NCBI RefSeq assembly: GCF_014646295.1
Contig: NZ_BMNE01000018.1
Coordinates: 1-32,563 of the forward strand
DNA length: 32,563 nucleotides
Direction of reading: 5' to 3'
From: Nocardia rhizosphaerihabitans
GTDB taxonomy: Bacteria > Actinomycetota > Actinomycetes > Mycobacteriales > Mycobacteriaceae
Shown here: positions 13,916 through 22,653 of the stretch, in pieces
Layout: the number at the start of each line of letters is the position of its first letter
Position numbering within the stretch: the first letter of the stretch is position 1
Translations under genes and position numbers: made by a program
The notes under the pieces: model-generated
What the model saw: only the letters and a program-made list of their open reading frames with translations
Database searches by the model: none
Told to the model about the DNA's origin: nothing

Positions 13916-15193
13916 TCAAGGAAGGTCGCTCAGGACGGATCTGCCGAGCCAGTAGCAGGCCCGGAGTGCGATTTCGATGTCCAGCCGGTGCAATTCGATT
14001 CGGCGGCATATTTCCTCCTCCGCTCGGCGAACCCGGTAGAGCACCGAATTGCGGTGGAGGCCGAGTTGCTGGGCCGTGGCGGTATAACTGCTTCCGCTCA
14101 GGAGAAATATGCGCAACGTTTCCCGAAGACGGGCGTGCGGCGGGTCATCAAGCGCGAGGCGGCCCAGCGTCTCCGCTACCCACGCTTTGGTGGCTGGGAG
14201 ATCGTCGCAGAGCGGAGCGATGGCGCCGATCTCGGAGAAGGTGATGACCACGGGCGCGTCGTCCGCTGCGGCGAGCATGACCTTGTACGCCTGACACGCC
14301 TGCTGATGGCTCCGGCGGAATGCGGAGACACCGATGCCCGCTTCTCCTGACGCGACCGATATTCCCGCCGTGAGCTTGTGCACCGCTTCCATCAGATTGC
14401 CACGGGACGGTGTGTGCGAGAGAGGTAGCCAGACCCAGCCGGTTCCTTGATCACGTGGCAGAAATAGCGGGAGGTGGGAGCAGCCGAGCTCCTCGGCGAG
14501 GTCGTTCGCGAATCGGGCCAGGTTGGCGACATACGTGTCCGCCTGCTCGGCACGCGCGGACCAGACAATCAGGGATAGATGTCTGCGGTGTGCCAAGCGG
14601 TAGCGGAGCGCGGTTTCGACGCCGGCGAGGTCATCGGGGTCGGAGTCCGACTCGAGCAATTGGTGGATGAGCGCCTCGCGCGTCGCGTTGCGGTCCTGCG
14701 ACCACCGATCGCGTTCCTCTTCATAGGCTTCGAGAACTTGTTCGGTCACGCTGTCGATGTAGGCGAAGTTCGCCGCGACGAGCCGACGGGCGACGGCGGC
14801 GACCAGTTGCGGCTCACTGACCTTGATCTCGACGATTGCCAAGGCATGCTGCAGAGCCGTGTCCTGGGCAAGGCGGTACGCACGGAGGAGCGCCCGAACC
14901 GGAATGTCGTGCTGGGCAAGACGGCGGGCGTATTCGATGGCTGCGGGCGGGGCCTCCGCAGCGCCGATGTCGGCACCGTACTGCAGAAAGGGCAGCGCGG
15001 TTTCGACGGTGCCCTCGATGCTCGCGGTCAACAATTTGTGTAGACTCGCGTCGCCGCGCAATTCCATGATCTCGCACGAAATCCGTTGGTAGAGCTTGTG
15101 AACCAAGGTACCACGGTCGCGGCTGAGCTCTTCGCTGACCGCTGCCACACAGGCAGCGGTCAGCGCACCGAGGTTCGGCGATCCGTTGTGCAT
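13916..15193 (-). CDS. PucR/CdaR-type transcriptional regulator (second copy)
   Basis: 425 residues from ATG 15193; a TTG directly before it is a possible alternative, and no clear ribosome site was found. The architecture matches the protein at 6361-7611: an N-terminal helical domain with IGAAEAPPAAIEYARRLAQ, a central degenerate GGDEF-like region, and the C-terminal HTH TATAQQLGLHRNSVLYRVRR with a final YWLGRSVLSDLP. It lies 29 bp after the FadD-type ligase gene, within the minus-strand block, and before the second acyl-CoA synthetase. It probably controls one or both ligase genes, or the whole mce block, in response to a lipid or acid. The effector is unknown. Confidence 0.88.
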   Translation of the reverse strand: MHNGSPNLGALTAACVAAVSEELSRDRGTLVHKLYQRISCEIMELRGDASLHKLLTASIEGTVETALPFLQYGADIGAAEAPPAAIEYARRLAQHDIPVRALLRAYRLAQDTALQHALAIVEIKVSEPQLVAAVARRLVAANFAYIDSVTEQVLEAYEEERDRWSQDRNATREALIHQLLESDSDPDDLAGVETALRYRLAHRRHLSLIVWSARAEQADTYVANLARFANDLAEELGCSHLPLFLPRDQGTGWVWLPLSHTPSRGNLMEAVHKLTAGISVASGEAGIGVSAFRRSHQQACQAYKVMLAAADDAPVVITFSEIGAIAPLCDDLPATKAWVAETLGRLALDDPPHARLRETLRIFLLSGSSYTATAQQLGLHRNSVLYRVRRAEEEICRRIELHRLDIEIALRACYWLGRSVLSDLP

Positions 15194-15222
15194 CAACTGA
15201 TAAGCATTCAGCCGACTGCCTC

Positions 15223-16704
15223 TCAGAGGGTGATTTCGCGCTTGAGGATTTTCCCGGTCGGCCCCTTCGGCAGTGCCTCTACGATGGTGACCCGGCGCGG
15301 GTATTTGTATGCGGCAACGCGATCCTTGACGAAGTCGCGCAATTCTTCAGCGGTGACAGTGGCACCGGGCTTCAGGGCGACGGCGGCACCGACTTCCTCA
15401 CCGAGCTCGCCATGAGCCACACCGAGAACCGCCGCCTCGGCGATATCGGGGTGCTCGTAGAGCACCTCTTCGATTTCACGTGGGTACACGTTGTAGCCAC
15501 CGCGGATGATCATGTCCTTCTTTCGGTCGACGATGAAGTAGTTGCCATTCTCGTCAACCCGGCCGAGATCGCCCGTGTGGAACCAGCCGTCGATGATGGC
15601 CTCGGAGGTCTCCGCGGGCTTGTTCCAATAGCCCTTCATGACGTTCTCGCCACGGATAACGATCTCACCGACCTCACCGTCTGCTACCGCACGGCCATTA
15701 TTGTCGACCACCTTCAACTCGACACCTCGGACCGGAGTTCCGATGGAACCGGGGACACGGGTCTTGTCGGGGTGAGCGAAGCAAGCGGCGGGCGAAGTCT
15801 CCGACAGCCCGTAACCTTCGAGCAGAACACAACCGAACCGTTCCTCGAACGCGTGCAAAACCTCCACCGGCAGTGCGGCTCCGCCGCTGACACAGACGCG
15901 CAGCGCGCCGAGGTCGACCTCGCCCGCGCCAGGTTGGTTCAGCAGTGCCGAGTACATCGTCGGCACTCCCCCGAGAATCGTCACCCCATCCCGGACAAGA
16001 ATTTCCAGCACCTTTGCCGGATCGAACCTCGGCAGCAGCGTCAGGGTCGCACCCACCCGCACGGCGACGTTCAACCCACAGGTCTGCCCGAACACGTGGA
16101 ACAGCGGCAGCCCACCGAAGATCACGTCCTCGGAACGCGCGTGAAGCAGTGTCTCGGCGCAAACGTCTACATTGCCTACGAGGTTGGCGTGAGTCAGCTC
16201 TGCTCCCTTGGGCTGACCGGTGGTGCCCGAGGTGTACAGAATTACCGCGGTGTCATCGGGGTGCCGATCGACCATGATGTCGCGCGGCTCGGTTGCCATT
16301 ACCCGATTGAGAAACACATTCGGATCAACCGGGACCACGACCGCGTCGGTCTGCGCGGCTCCCGTGAGAGCTTCGGCGGCGAAGTCCTGCCAGACGAAGA
16401 TGATCTTGGCACCAGAATCGCGCAGGTAGTACGCGACTTCACGCTCTTTGAGCAATGGGTTCATCGGCACGACGATTGCCCCGGCGCGCAGGATGCCGTA
16501 GTAGAGAGCGGCGAAGTGCGGAACGTTCGGGAGCATGATCGCGACCCGATCCCCCACCGCGACATCGTATTCGGCCAGTATCCCGGCAACTCGCTGACTG
16601 AGCGCTTCCAGCTGCGCGTAAGCGATACGTACTTCATCGAGTCGGATCGCGATCTGAGCCGGGTGGTTGCGCGCGGTGATCACGAGATTTTCAGCGAGGT
16701 TCAT
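15223..16704 (-). CDS. fadD: Long-chain fatty-acid-CoA ligase, FadD type
   Basis: 493 residues. Motifs: YTSGTTGQPKG (157-167), GYGLSETS (297-304), FHTGDLGRVDENG (about 375-387), DRKKDMIIRGGYNVYPREIEE hinge region near 393-412, and catalytic Lys485 (PTGK). It activates fatty or related carboxylic acids to CoA esters on the inner face of the membrane or in the cytosol. It starts 20 bp after the second Mce-associated gene, with AGAAG as a modest ribosome site, so it is part of the mce transcript. A ligase in an mce operon fits activation of the imported substrate; mycobacterial mce1 similarly carries fadD5, although at the other end of the operon. Confidence 0.92.
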   Translation of the reverse strand: MNLAENLVITARNHPAQIAIRLDEVRIAYAQLEALSQRVAGILAEYDVAVGDRVAIMLPNVPHFAALYYGILRAGAIVVPMNPLLKEREVAYYLRDSGAKIIFVWQDFAAEALTGAAQTDAVVVPVDPNVFLNRVMATEPRDIMVDRHPDDTAVILYTSGTTGQPKGAELTHANLVGNVDVCAETLLHARSEDVIFGGLPLFHVFGQTCGLNVAVRVGATLTLLPRFDPAKVLEILVRDGVTILGGVPTMYSALLNQPGAGEVDLGALRVCVSGGAALPVEVLHAFEERFGCVLLEGYGLSETSPAACFAHPDKTRVPGSIGTPVRGVELKVVDNNGRAVADGEVGEIVIRGENVMKGYWNKPAETSEAIIDGWFHTGDLGRVDENGNYFIVDRKKDMIIRGGYNVYPREIEEVLYEHPDIAEAAVLGVAHGELGEEVGAAVALKPGATVTAEELRDFVKDRVAAYKYPRRVTIVEALPKGPTGKILKREITL

Positions 16705-16724
16705 CAGCTACTTCTTTCTAGATA

Positions 16725-17357
16725 TCAGACGGGCGTGATGTCGGAGATCAGCCATCGGCCGTCGACATTGGTCATGCCGACTCGAATTCGGCTGCCGTCC
16801 AGGCGAGGCCCTTGGTACTTGGTGCTCGAGGTCTCTTGGTTGAGAAAGAGCAGCACCGTGACTTTGTCGACGTCCGCGGTCACGATCGACGATTCGACCA
16901 CCTTCGCCGTGGTGATGATCGAATCACGGTGGGCGATGGGAATGATCACCTTCGAACTGAGTTCGGCAAAATCAATCCGGAACTTGCCGATCAGATTGTC
17001 TGTGACCCTGGGGAATTCGGTGTCAATTGTATTGAAGTTGTACGATAGCACGGTGGGTACACTCGATCGCGCTGCTTCCTGAGCAGACTGCGCGGCGGCC
17101 GTTTTCGCGTCGTGCTGCGAAACGCTGCGCCCGAAGACAACCGTCGTGGTAGTCGCCGCGCCCAGCAACAGCCCCAGGACGACAAAGGTGATGATGGTCG
17201 TTCGCTTGTTCATTGCCGACAGGTGCCGGAACCATCGTTGTGGGAGGCGCTGTCGCGACCCTCCCGCTGCCGCTGAGAGCTTGACACTCTCGAGTGCTTC
17301 ACGGTCGAGTTCTGCTGCGTCGATATCGATCGCGGTGTCGGTGGCGCTCATGGTCAT
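16725..17357 (-). CDS. Mce-associated membrane protein (second)
   Basis: 210 residues. A charged cytoplasmic N-terminus of about 54 residues precedes one membrane helix (about 55-78, TTIITFVVLGLLLGAATTTT). The outside domain shows the Mce-associated pattern: a helix with DAKTAAAQSAQEAARSSVPTVLSYN, then a beta-rich NTF2-like fold ending TNVDGRWLISDITPV. Mce-associated proteins such as M. tuberculosis LucA/Mam1A stabilise or assist Mce transporters. The start ATG 17357 overlaps the stop of the preceding gene (ATGA at 17354-17357), which excludes the longer frame. It is followed 20 bp later by the FadD-type ligase gene. Confidence 0.88.
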   Translation of the reverse strand: MTMSATDTAIDIDAAELDREALESVKLSAAAGGSRQRLPQRWFRHLSAMNKRTTIITFVVLGLLLGAATTTTVVFGRSVSQHDAKTAAAQSAQEAARSSVPTVLSYNFNTIDTEFPRVTDNLIGKFRIDFAELSSKVIIPIAHRDSIITTAKVVESSIVTADVDKVTVLLFLNQETSSTKYQGPRLDGSRIRVGMTNVDGRWLISDITPV

Positions 17358-17917
17358 GCGACGAACTCCACGTTCGAGACGAGCCATCGGCCGTCGGTGT
17401 GGTCAAGAGTCATCTTCATGCGATAGACCCGCTGTTGCCCCTCTGGCGCTTCGGTGTTCTTGACCATGGAGGTAACCGCGGTCAGCACTGTCGCATTGTT
17501 GTCATCGATCGCGACGATTCCAGCTTCCTTGACCTCGCCGGTGGATTCGACGTTGCCGTTGCGCAGCACCGTGACGAAATTGCCGGAGATCTTGTCCCAC
17601 TGATCCCGGAACGATCCGGTCGAATCGGCGCCGATCGCATCGAGACTCTTCTCGGCCGAAGTGTGATCGAGAGTGACCAACTGGACGGCAATGCGGCGTG
17701 CCGTGTCGAGTACGGCCTCATCGCGGCTGTCGACCTGTTCGTTGTGTCGGACATCGAGCCACAGCTGCACGCTCACACCACCCAGCGCCACCACGGCCGC
17801 GGCGAGAACCGCGATCGCCCAGACCCGCCATGGCAGAGCCTGACGTGGCGGCGGTTCCCCCGCTCCGGAGTCGGACGCGACCTCAGCCACGTCTACTTGA
17901 TCAGAAGTGATTGCCAT
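17354..17917 (-). CDS. Mce-associated membrane protein (first)
   Basis: 187 residues. About 28 acidic and proline-rich cytoplasmic residues precede a membrane helix (about 30-52, VWAIAVLAAAVVALGGVSVQLWL). An exported domain with the same layout as the second Mce-associated protein follows, ending LDHTDGRWLVSNVEFVA. The paired DGRWLVS endings mark the two as paralogues. The start ATG 17917 has GAGGAG about 9 bases upstream and lies 25 bp inside the 3' end of mceF, the longest overlap in the operon. Role: accessory subunit of the Mce complex, known from the family and context. Confidence 0.88.
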   Translation of the reverse strand: MAITSDQVDVAEVASDSGAGEPPPRQALPWRVWAIAVLAAAVVALGGVSVQLWLDVRHNEQVDSRDEAVLDTARRIAVQLVTLDHTSAEKSLDAIGADSTGSFRDQWDKISGNFVTVLRNGNVESTGEVKEAGIVAIDDNNATVLTAVTSMVKNTEAPEGQQRVYRMKMTLDHTDGRWLVSNVEFVA

Positions 17918-19335
17918 CCCTGGTACTCCTCTGCTGGGGTGACTGATTGGGCCGATTGCCCAAGGACATAGGTGATCCCGTCCGGTGCGCGGAAAGTCCC
18001 GTCGTGTTCCGCATACGGGGCGGTGATCGCCGCAGGGGTCGAAGCGAGCGCTGTCGGGGCAGGAACAGTCGACGCTTGCGCGCCATGCGCCGGGTCAGCG
18101 CCCGGGGTTCGATCCCCCGGTCGGGCAAGCATTTCCGGCCAGGTCGATGGCAATCCGCCGGGGCAGTTCGCCACATCGGCGGTACGGACCGAGGGGTCGG
18201 TAGCGCAGGGGATGTTGCGGACACCGCGGACCACCTTCGGGTTGTCCGGGGAGATCCTGCAGTGGTTGCCTGCGGGGACCTCGGCGTAGCCGGTATCCGA
18301 GGGGTCGCGGCGGACAGTCGCCTGATAGCCCTCTGTACACGGGGGCGAGTGCTCGGTATTTCCGAGTTTGACATCCAGCGGCATCTGCGGGCCCATGGTG
18401 TCGTCGGTGGTCTGGAATCCAGCGCCGACGAAGCTGTAGTTCAAGGCGGTTGCCAGCGCCGGGTATACGACCAGGATCTGGCGCACACCCGCAACATTGA
18501 CTCGCAGCACCTGCCCCACGGTCTGCAAATCGGCCAGCAGCACCGGAAGGGATGAGGTGAGATCGGCGAGCGTGCCGGAAACGATGTCGGCGGTCGCCGG
18601 ACCTTGGTCGAGCACAGCCCGCAATTGCCCGTCGTTCATCACCAATTGCTCGGTGAACGACGACAGATCACGCGCGGCGGATCTGATTTCGGTCTGCACT
18701 GCGTTCCCGGTGCGCAGCAGCGGCTCGGCATCGTTCAGTAGCGCGAGGGTCGGGCCGATGTCTGCTTGCGCCAGGTCGAGCAGCGTGGCGGACGATTCGA
18801 TCAGCGAGGCCAAAGCCGGCCCGGTACCGTTGACGGCCTGGAAGGTTTCGTCGATGGCAATGCGCAGCGAGTCGGTCGACACGCTCTTCAGCAGCGCCTG
18901 CGACGTGTCCAGCACATCGCTCGTCGGGATCGGCACTGCGGATTTCGACAGCGGGATGGCGCTACCGTCGGTGAGATACGGCCCGGCGTCGTCCGAGGGC
19001 ACCAGGTCCACATACTGCTCACCGATCGCGGACATGCTCTTCACCACAGCCGTGGTGGAGGCGGGAATGTTCTCCCCGTCGCGCAGCTGCATATGAACCC
19101 GGACGGTGTCGGCATCGAGATCGATACCGGTGACCCGGCCGACCTCGACCCCACGGTAGGTGACGGACGAGGATTCGTAGAGGCCACCAGCATCCGTGAA
19201 ATCGGCTGTCACCGTATAGGTTCCGAATCCGGTGAGGCGCTGAATACCGACATAGTTGAGCAGGCCGTAGACGAGGCTCACCGTGGCGAGTATCGCGAAA
19301 ACGATGAGCTGTCCCTTGACAAGGCGGGTCTTCAT
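17893..19335 (-). CDS. mceF: MceF-type subunit of Mce lipid importer
   Basis: 480 residues. An N-terminal membrane anchor (about 9-30) is followed by the MCE/MlaD domain (about 36-115, with YTVTADFTDAGGLYESSSVTYRGVEVGRV split over two strands), then the long helical region that builds the periplasmic tube. The C-terminal tail, about 330-480, has four Cys in PPC, NHC, IPC and ANC contexts with KVVRGVRNIPC, typical of MceF, and a Pro/Ala-rich stretch. MceF is the last of six subunits forming a heterohexamer over YrbEA/B that carries lipids across the periplasm. Start ATG 19335 overlaps the mceE stop by 4 bp. Confidence 0.92.
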   Translation of the reverse strand: MKTRLVKGQLIVFAILATVSLVYGLLNYVGIQRLTGFGTYTVTADFTDAGGLYESSSVTYRGVEVGRVTGIDLDADTVRVHMQLRDGENIPASTTAVVKSMSAIGEQYVDLVPSDDAGPYLTDGSAIPLSKSAVPIPTSDVLDTSQALLKSVSTDSLRIAIDETFQAVNGTGPALASLIESSATLLDLAQADIGPTLALLNDAEPLLRTGNAVQTEIRSAARDLSSFTEQLVMNDGQLRAVLDQGPATADIVSGTLADLTSSLPVLLADLQTVGQVLRVNVAGVRQILVVYPALATALNYSFVGAGFQTTDDTMGPQMPLDVKLGNTEHSPPCTEGYQATVRRDPSDTGYAEVPAGNHCRISPDNPKVVRGVRNIPCATDPSVRTADVANCPGGLPSTWPEMLARPGDRTPGADPAHGAQASTVPAPTALASTPAAITAPYAEHDGTFRAPDGITYVLGQSAQSVTPAEEYQGWQSLLIK

Positions 19336-20462
19336 CGTGGCGCCCCATTCGGGTCGGCGGTGACGGGCGCGGAAATTTCCGGCGGTACCGCATCAATTGG
19401 CGCGGTGAGGGGGTTCACCGCTCGATTGGACATCGGCATCAGACGGTTCAGCGGGATGCTGCCGATGACCTTGTTCTGTATGCCTTCGACGGTCAGGTCG
19501 ACAGTGAGGAACAGGTTCAAGTAGTCACCTCGCACCACACGATCGGCCACCGTGACCGGGAACGGCATGCTCAGAGCGAGGAGAAGTGAGCCGGCGAGGT
19601 CGGAACCTGCTGCGGCGAGCTGAGTCAGCGTGGGTTGCAGATTCTGCAGGTCGGCACTGAGGTTGTCCTGGCTGCTACGCAGTACCTGCGTAGCTTGGGC
19701 ACCGAATCTCCCCACGCTGTCGAGCATGGCGGTCAGTTGCGCCTTCTGTTCGTCGAGAACCCCCAGGGCGGGCTGCATTTGCTCGATACCCGTTCCCAGG
19801 GTGTCCCGCTGTGCGGCAATCTCTTTCGACAACGCGTCGAGACTGTCGATGGCGCGCACGATGTTGTCGCGCTGCGTGTCGAGACCATTGACGAAGGTGG
19901 CCAATCGTGCAAAGGACCGGTTGACCGCATCCTCATTACCGCCGAACGCCTCGTTCATTTCGGTCATGATGGTTCGGATCTGTTCGAGCCCACTGCCGTT
20001 GAGAACGAGCGACAACGCGGCGAGCACGTCCTCCGTCGCGGGAAATTCCGAGGTGGCCGAGAGCGGGATCAGATCGCCATCGCGCAGCGGCGGTTCGATA
20101 TTGCCGTCGGCTGGGGGAACCAACTCGAGGTACTGGGCACCGAGCACGCTGGTTTGGGCGAGTCGGGCAGTGCTGTTCGCTGGCAGTTGGACACCCTGAT
20201 TTATCTCCAGCGTGACCTGAGCGATGTAATCGCGGACGGTGATCGAAGTGATTGTGCCGACGGTGACATTGCTGGACTTGACGAAGGAGTTTGCGATCAG
20301 GTTCTGGGTGTCACGCAACTGCACCAGCACCGAATACGACTCATCCTCAATAGTATTGCCCGGCAATCGGATCGAATTGGCACCATCGAATCGGCAACCA
20401 GCGGCCAACAGTGCCGAGGCCAGCAGCACGCCACCGGCCTGTAGTCGTTTCGAGCATTTCAT
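19332..20462 (-). CDS. mceE: MceE-type lipoprotein subunit of Mce lipid importer
   Basis: 376 residues. The N-terminus is a lipoprotein signal: basic residues, a hydrophobic core, and the lipobox LAAGC with Cys23. The MCE domain (about 40-120) includes VLVQLRDTQNLIANSFVKSS and the helical tube region follows to about 300. MceE (Lpr-type) is the lipid-anchored member of the hexamer in mycobacteria. Its start overlaps the mceD stop by 4 bp (ATGA, 20459-20462), and its stop overlaps the mceF start the same way, so translation is coupled throughout. Confidence 0.93.
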   Translation of the reverse strand: MKCSKRLQAGGVLLASALLAAGCRFDGANSIRLPGNTIEDESYSVLVQLRDTQNLIANSFVKSSNVTVGTITSITVRDYIAQVTLEINQGVQLPANSTARLAQTSVLGAQYLELVPPADGNIEPPLRDGDLIPLSATSEFPATEDVLAALSLVLNGSGLEQIRTIMTEMNEAFGGNEDAVNRSFARLATFVNGLDTQRDNIVRAIDSLDALSKEIAAQRDTLGTGIEQMQPALGVLDEQKAQLTAMLDSVGRFGAQATQVLRSSQDNLSADLQNLQPTLTQLAAAGSDLAGSLLLALSMPFPVTVADRVVRGDYLNLFLTVDLTVEGIQNKVIGSIPLNRLMPMSNRAVNPLTAPIDAVPPEISAPVTADPNGAPR

Positions 20463-21658
20463 CGGCCCGCTCCAGGGGTGAGAAGATCGGTCAGCCCCGG
20501 TATCACTGGCATGCCTGGCAATCCCGGAAGGCCGACGGCGGGCGCTGGGACGGCGTTGGCGCCCATCGCGGCGCGCACGGCGGCACCGAAGAGGTCACCG
20601 AATTGTGCGCTGGCACGGGAGCATTCGGCCTGTGGGGCGTCAACGGTGGTGAGCAGCGCACAGATCAGCGACATCGGATCCGGGAAGTCCGGGAGATTCA
20701 GGTTCGCGGTGGCCGATTTCGAGGCGGGATTATAGATGTTGTAGAGATCGTCGATGACAGTCGGCGCGACATGCAGGACCTGGGCGAGGTCGTCCTGCCG
20801 AGCCACCAGCAGCGAGGTGATCCGGGTCAACGAAGTGACGTCCTGGTTGAGCGCGTCACGGTTCTCGGCGACGATATCGCGGATCTCGGGCAGCATCGCC
20901 TCGACCGCATGCAACGCCGAGTTGAGCTGAGTCCGGTTGTCGTTCAGCAGATTCGATACTCCGGCCAACTGTCCGACAAAGTTTCGAACCTGTGCGTCAT
21001 TGGCCGCGAGCGCGGAAATCACCAGTTGGAGGTTTCGTACGGTGGCGAACAGATCCGGACCGCCGTCCGCCAGTGTCTGCATCGCCTTCGACAGGTTGAC
21101 CAGCGTGTCCTTCAACGTTGGGCCATTGCCGCCCAGCGTTTCCGCTGTGACACCGACGAACCGGGCGAGCGAGCCCGTCGGGTCGTCGACCATCGGGCCG
21201 AGTTGCGTGGAGAGCTCGGTGACCTGCCGCTTGATCTCGTCGTATTCGACCGGGACGGCCGTGCGTTCGAGCGGAATCTCAGCACCGTCGCGAAGTTCCG
21301 GTTCGTCACCGCGTTTCGGGATCAGCTGAACATAGCGGCCTGAAACCAGTGTCGGAGCCACGATCACGGCGCGGGTGTCCGCACTCACCGGATGCGATGA
21401 GTCGAAATGCATCGTGACGCGAACACGGTCACCGATCGGCGTGACCTCGTCGACCTCGCCGATCGGAACACCGCGTAGTACGACGCGGTCGCCGGAATAC
21501 AGCCCCACAGAGTTGCTGAAGTATGCGGCGACTCGAACGGTCGCGTCTCGGGTCGCCCACAGCGTCGCGCCGGTGACGACCAACGCGGCGGCTACGAGGA
21601 CGAGAAGGATCCGTCCGGGCACCGGGATGCGGGACATGCCCGCGCGCAGCGAAGCCAT
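20459..21658 (-). CDS. mceD: MceD-type subunit of Mce lipid importer
   Basis: 399 residues. The membrane anchor is at about 15-35 (ILLVLVAAALVVTGATLW). The MCE domain (about 40-120) includes FSNSVGLYSGDRVVLRGVPIG and GRYVQLIPK. A helical region of about 200 residues follows, ending in a Pro/Gly/Leu-rich tail (VGLPGLPGMPVIPGL) typical of MceD. It joins the preceding gene by a one-base overlap, TAATG at 21658, and overlaps mceE by 4 bp. Confidence 0.92.
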   Translation of the reverse strand: MASLRAGMSRIPVPGRILLVLVAAALVVTGATLWATRDATVRVAAYFSNSVGLYSGDRVVLRGVPIGEVDEVTPIGDRVRVTMHFDSSHPVSADTRAVIVAPTLVSGRYVQLIPKRGDEPELRDGAEIPLERTAVPVEYDEIKRQVTELSTQLGPMVDDPTGSLARFVGVTAETLGGNGPTLKDTLVNLSKAMQTLADGGPDLFATVRNLQLVISALAANDAQVRNFVGQLAGVSNLLNDNRTQLNSALHAVEAMLPEIRDIVAENRDALNQDVTSLTRITSLLVARQDDLAQVLHVAPTVIDDLYNIYNPASKSATANLNLPDFPDPMSLICALLTTVDAPQAECSRASAQFGDLFGAAVRAAMGANAVPAPAVGLPGLPGMPVIPGLTDLLTPGAGR

Positions 21659-22647
21659 TATCGTCCTCCTCCGGGGCTACCGGGCTGCTGCCCGTTGAGA
21701 TTGGCCGGAGCGATGTTGTGCAGCAGTACACCGAAGAACGGCCCACTGCCCACGGACTCGCCCAGCTGGGTTACGAACGGCCGCATGCCGGAGATTGCGG
21801 TATTGATGTTGTCGTAATTGGCGTTGAGCAGGCTGAGAACCTGGTCGAGTTCGGCCAGCATGGGCGCGAGCGTCTGCCGGTTCTCTTGGGCCAGCCCGTG
21901 TAGCTCGGCGCTGAGGGCGCGAACATTGACCAATAGGTTGCGGATCATCGTTGCCCGGTCATTGAGCGCGGCGAACAGCGACCCGCCGTCTGTGACGAGT
22001 TGGGTCAGGTTCTGATTGCGCTCGGCGAGAACCCCGGTGACCGATTCGGCACGGTCGAGCAGGTCGAGCAGTGCGGCGTCGCGGGAAGCGATCGTATTCG
22101 ACAGTCGAGACACCCCGTCCAACGATGGCCGCAGGTTGTCGGGCAAGGTGTCGAGCACCGTGGAAACGCTGTCGAGGGCATCGGCCAGTTGCGCCTTGTC
22201 CGTACCTGCCAAACGGCTGGTGAGCTGGTTCAAGGACTCGGTGATATCGAAGCCGGATGTGGTGTGGTCCACCGGAATTCGGTCTCCGATTGAGCCCTCG
22301 CCATCGGGCCGCAGTTCGACATAGCGGCGTCCGAGGGCCGTTTCGACCTTGATCGCCGCGGTGGTGCGAGTGCCGAGACGTTGTCCGTCGGTGTCGACCC
22401 GCAGGGCGATATCGACATGGTCGTCGCTGAGTTCGATGCGATCGACCTTGCCCACCTCGATCCCCGAAATCTGTACGGCGTCACCGGTATTGAGGCCACT
22501 GGCATCAGCGAACTCGGCGGTGATCGTCGTGCTCCCCGGCCACCCGGGGATGTTTTCGTAGTTGAACAGCCCGACGAGGAGGGCGGCGATGATGCCGATG
22601 CCCATCAGTCCCATCCGGAGCGGGTCGCGTTCTGCGAACGAATTCAT
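21658..22647 (-). CDS. mceC: MceC-type subunit of Mce lipid importer
   Basis: 329 residues. After NSFAERDPLRMG there is one membrane helix (about 13-28), then the MCE domain (ITAEFADASGLNTGDAVQIS and GIEVGKVDRIEL, about 40-115) and a helical tube segment. The tail ends NIAPANLNGQQPGSPGGGR. The FAERDPLRMG start motif is characteristic of MceC. It starts 6 bp after the mceB stop, the only mce junction here without overlap. Confidence 0.92.
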   Translation of the reverse strand: MNSFAERDPLRMGLMGIGIIAALLVGLFNYENIPGWPGSTTITAEFADASGLNTGDAVQISGIEVGKVDRIELSDDHVDIALRVDTDGQRLGTRTTAAIKVETALGRRYVELRPDGEGSIGDRIPVDHTTSGFDITESLNQLTSRLAGTDKAQLADALDSVSTVLDTLPDNLRPSLDGVSRLSNTIASRDAALLDLLDRAESVTGVLAERNQNLTQLVTDGGSLFAALNDRATMIRNLLVNVRALSAELHGLAQENRQTLAPMLAELDQVLSLLNANYDNINTAISGMRPFVTQLGESVGSGPFFGVLLHNIAPANLNGQQPGSPGGGR

Positions 22648-22653
22648 CGGGTA

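Noticed and set aside
15412..17082. 556-codon open frame on the plus strand opposite the FadD-type ligase and the second Mce-associated gene
   Set aside because: It is an antisense shadow of high-GC genes: Asp/Arg/His-rich, no domain, no ribosome site, and it crosses the boundary between two well-supported genes.
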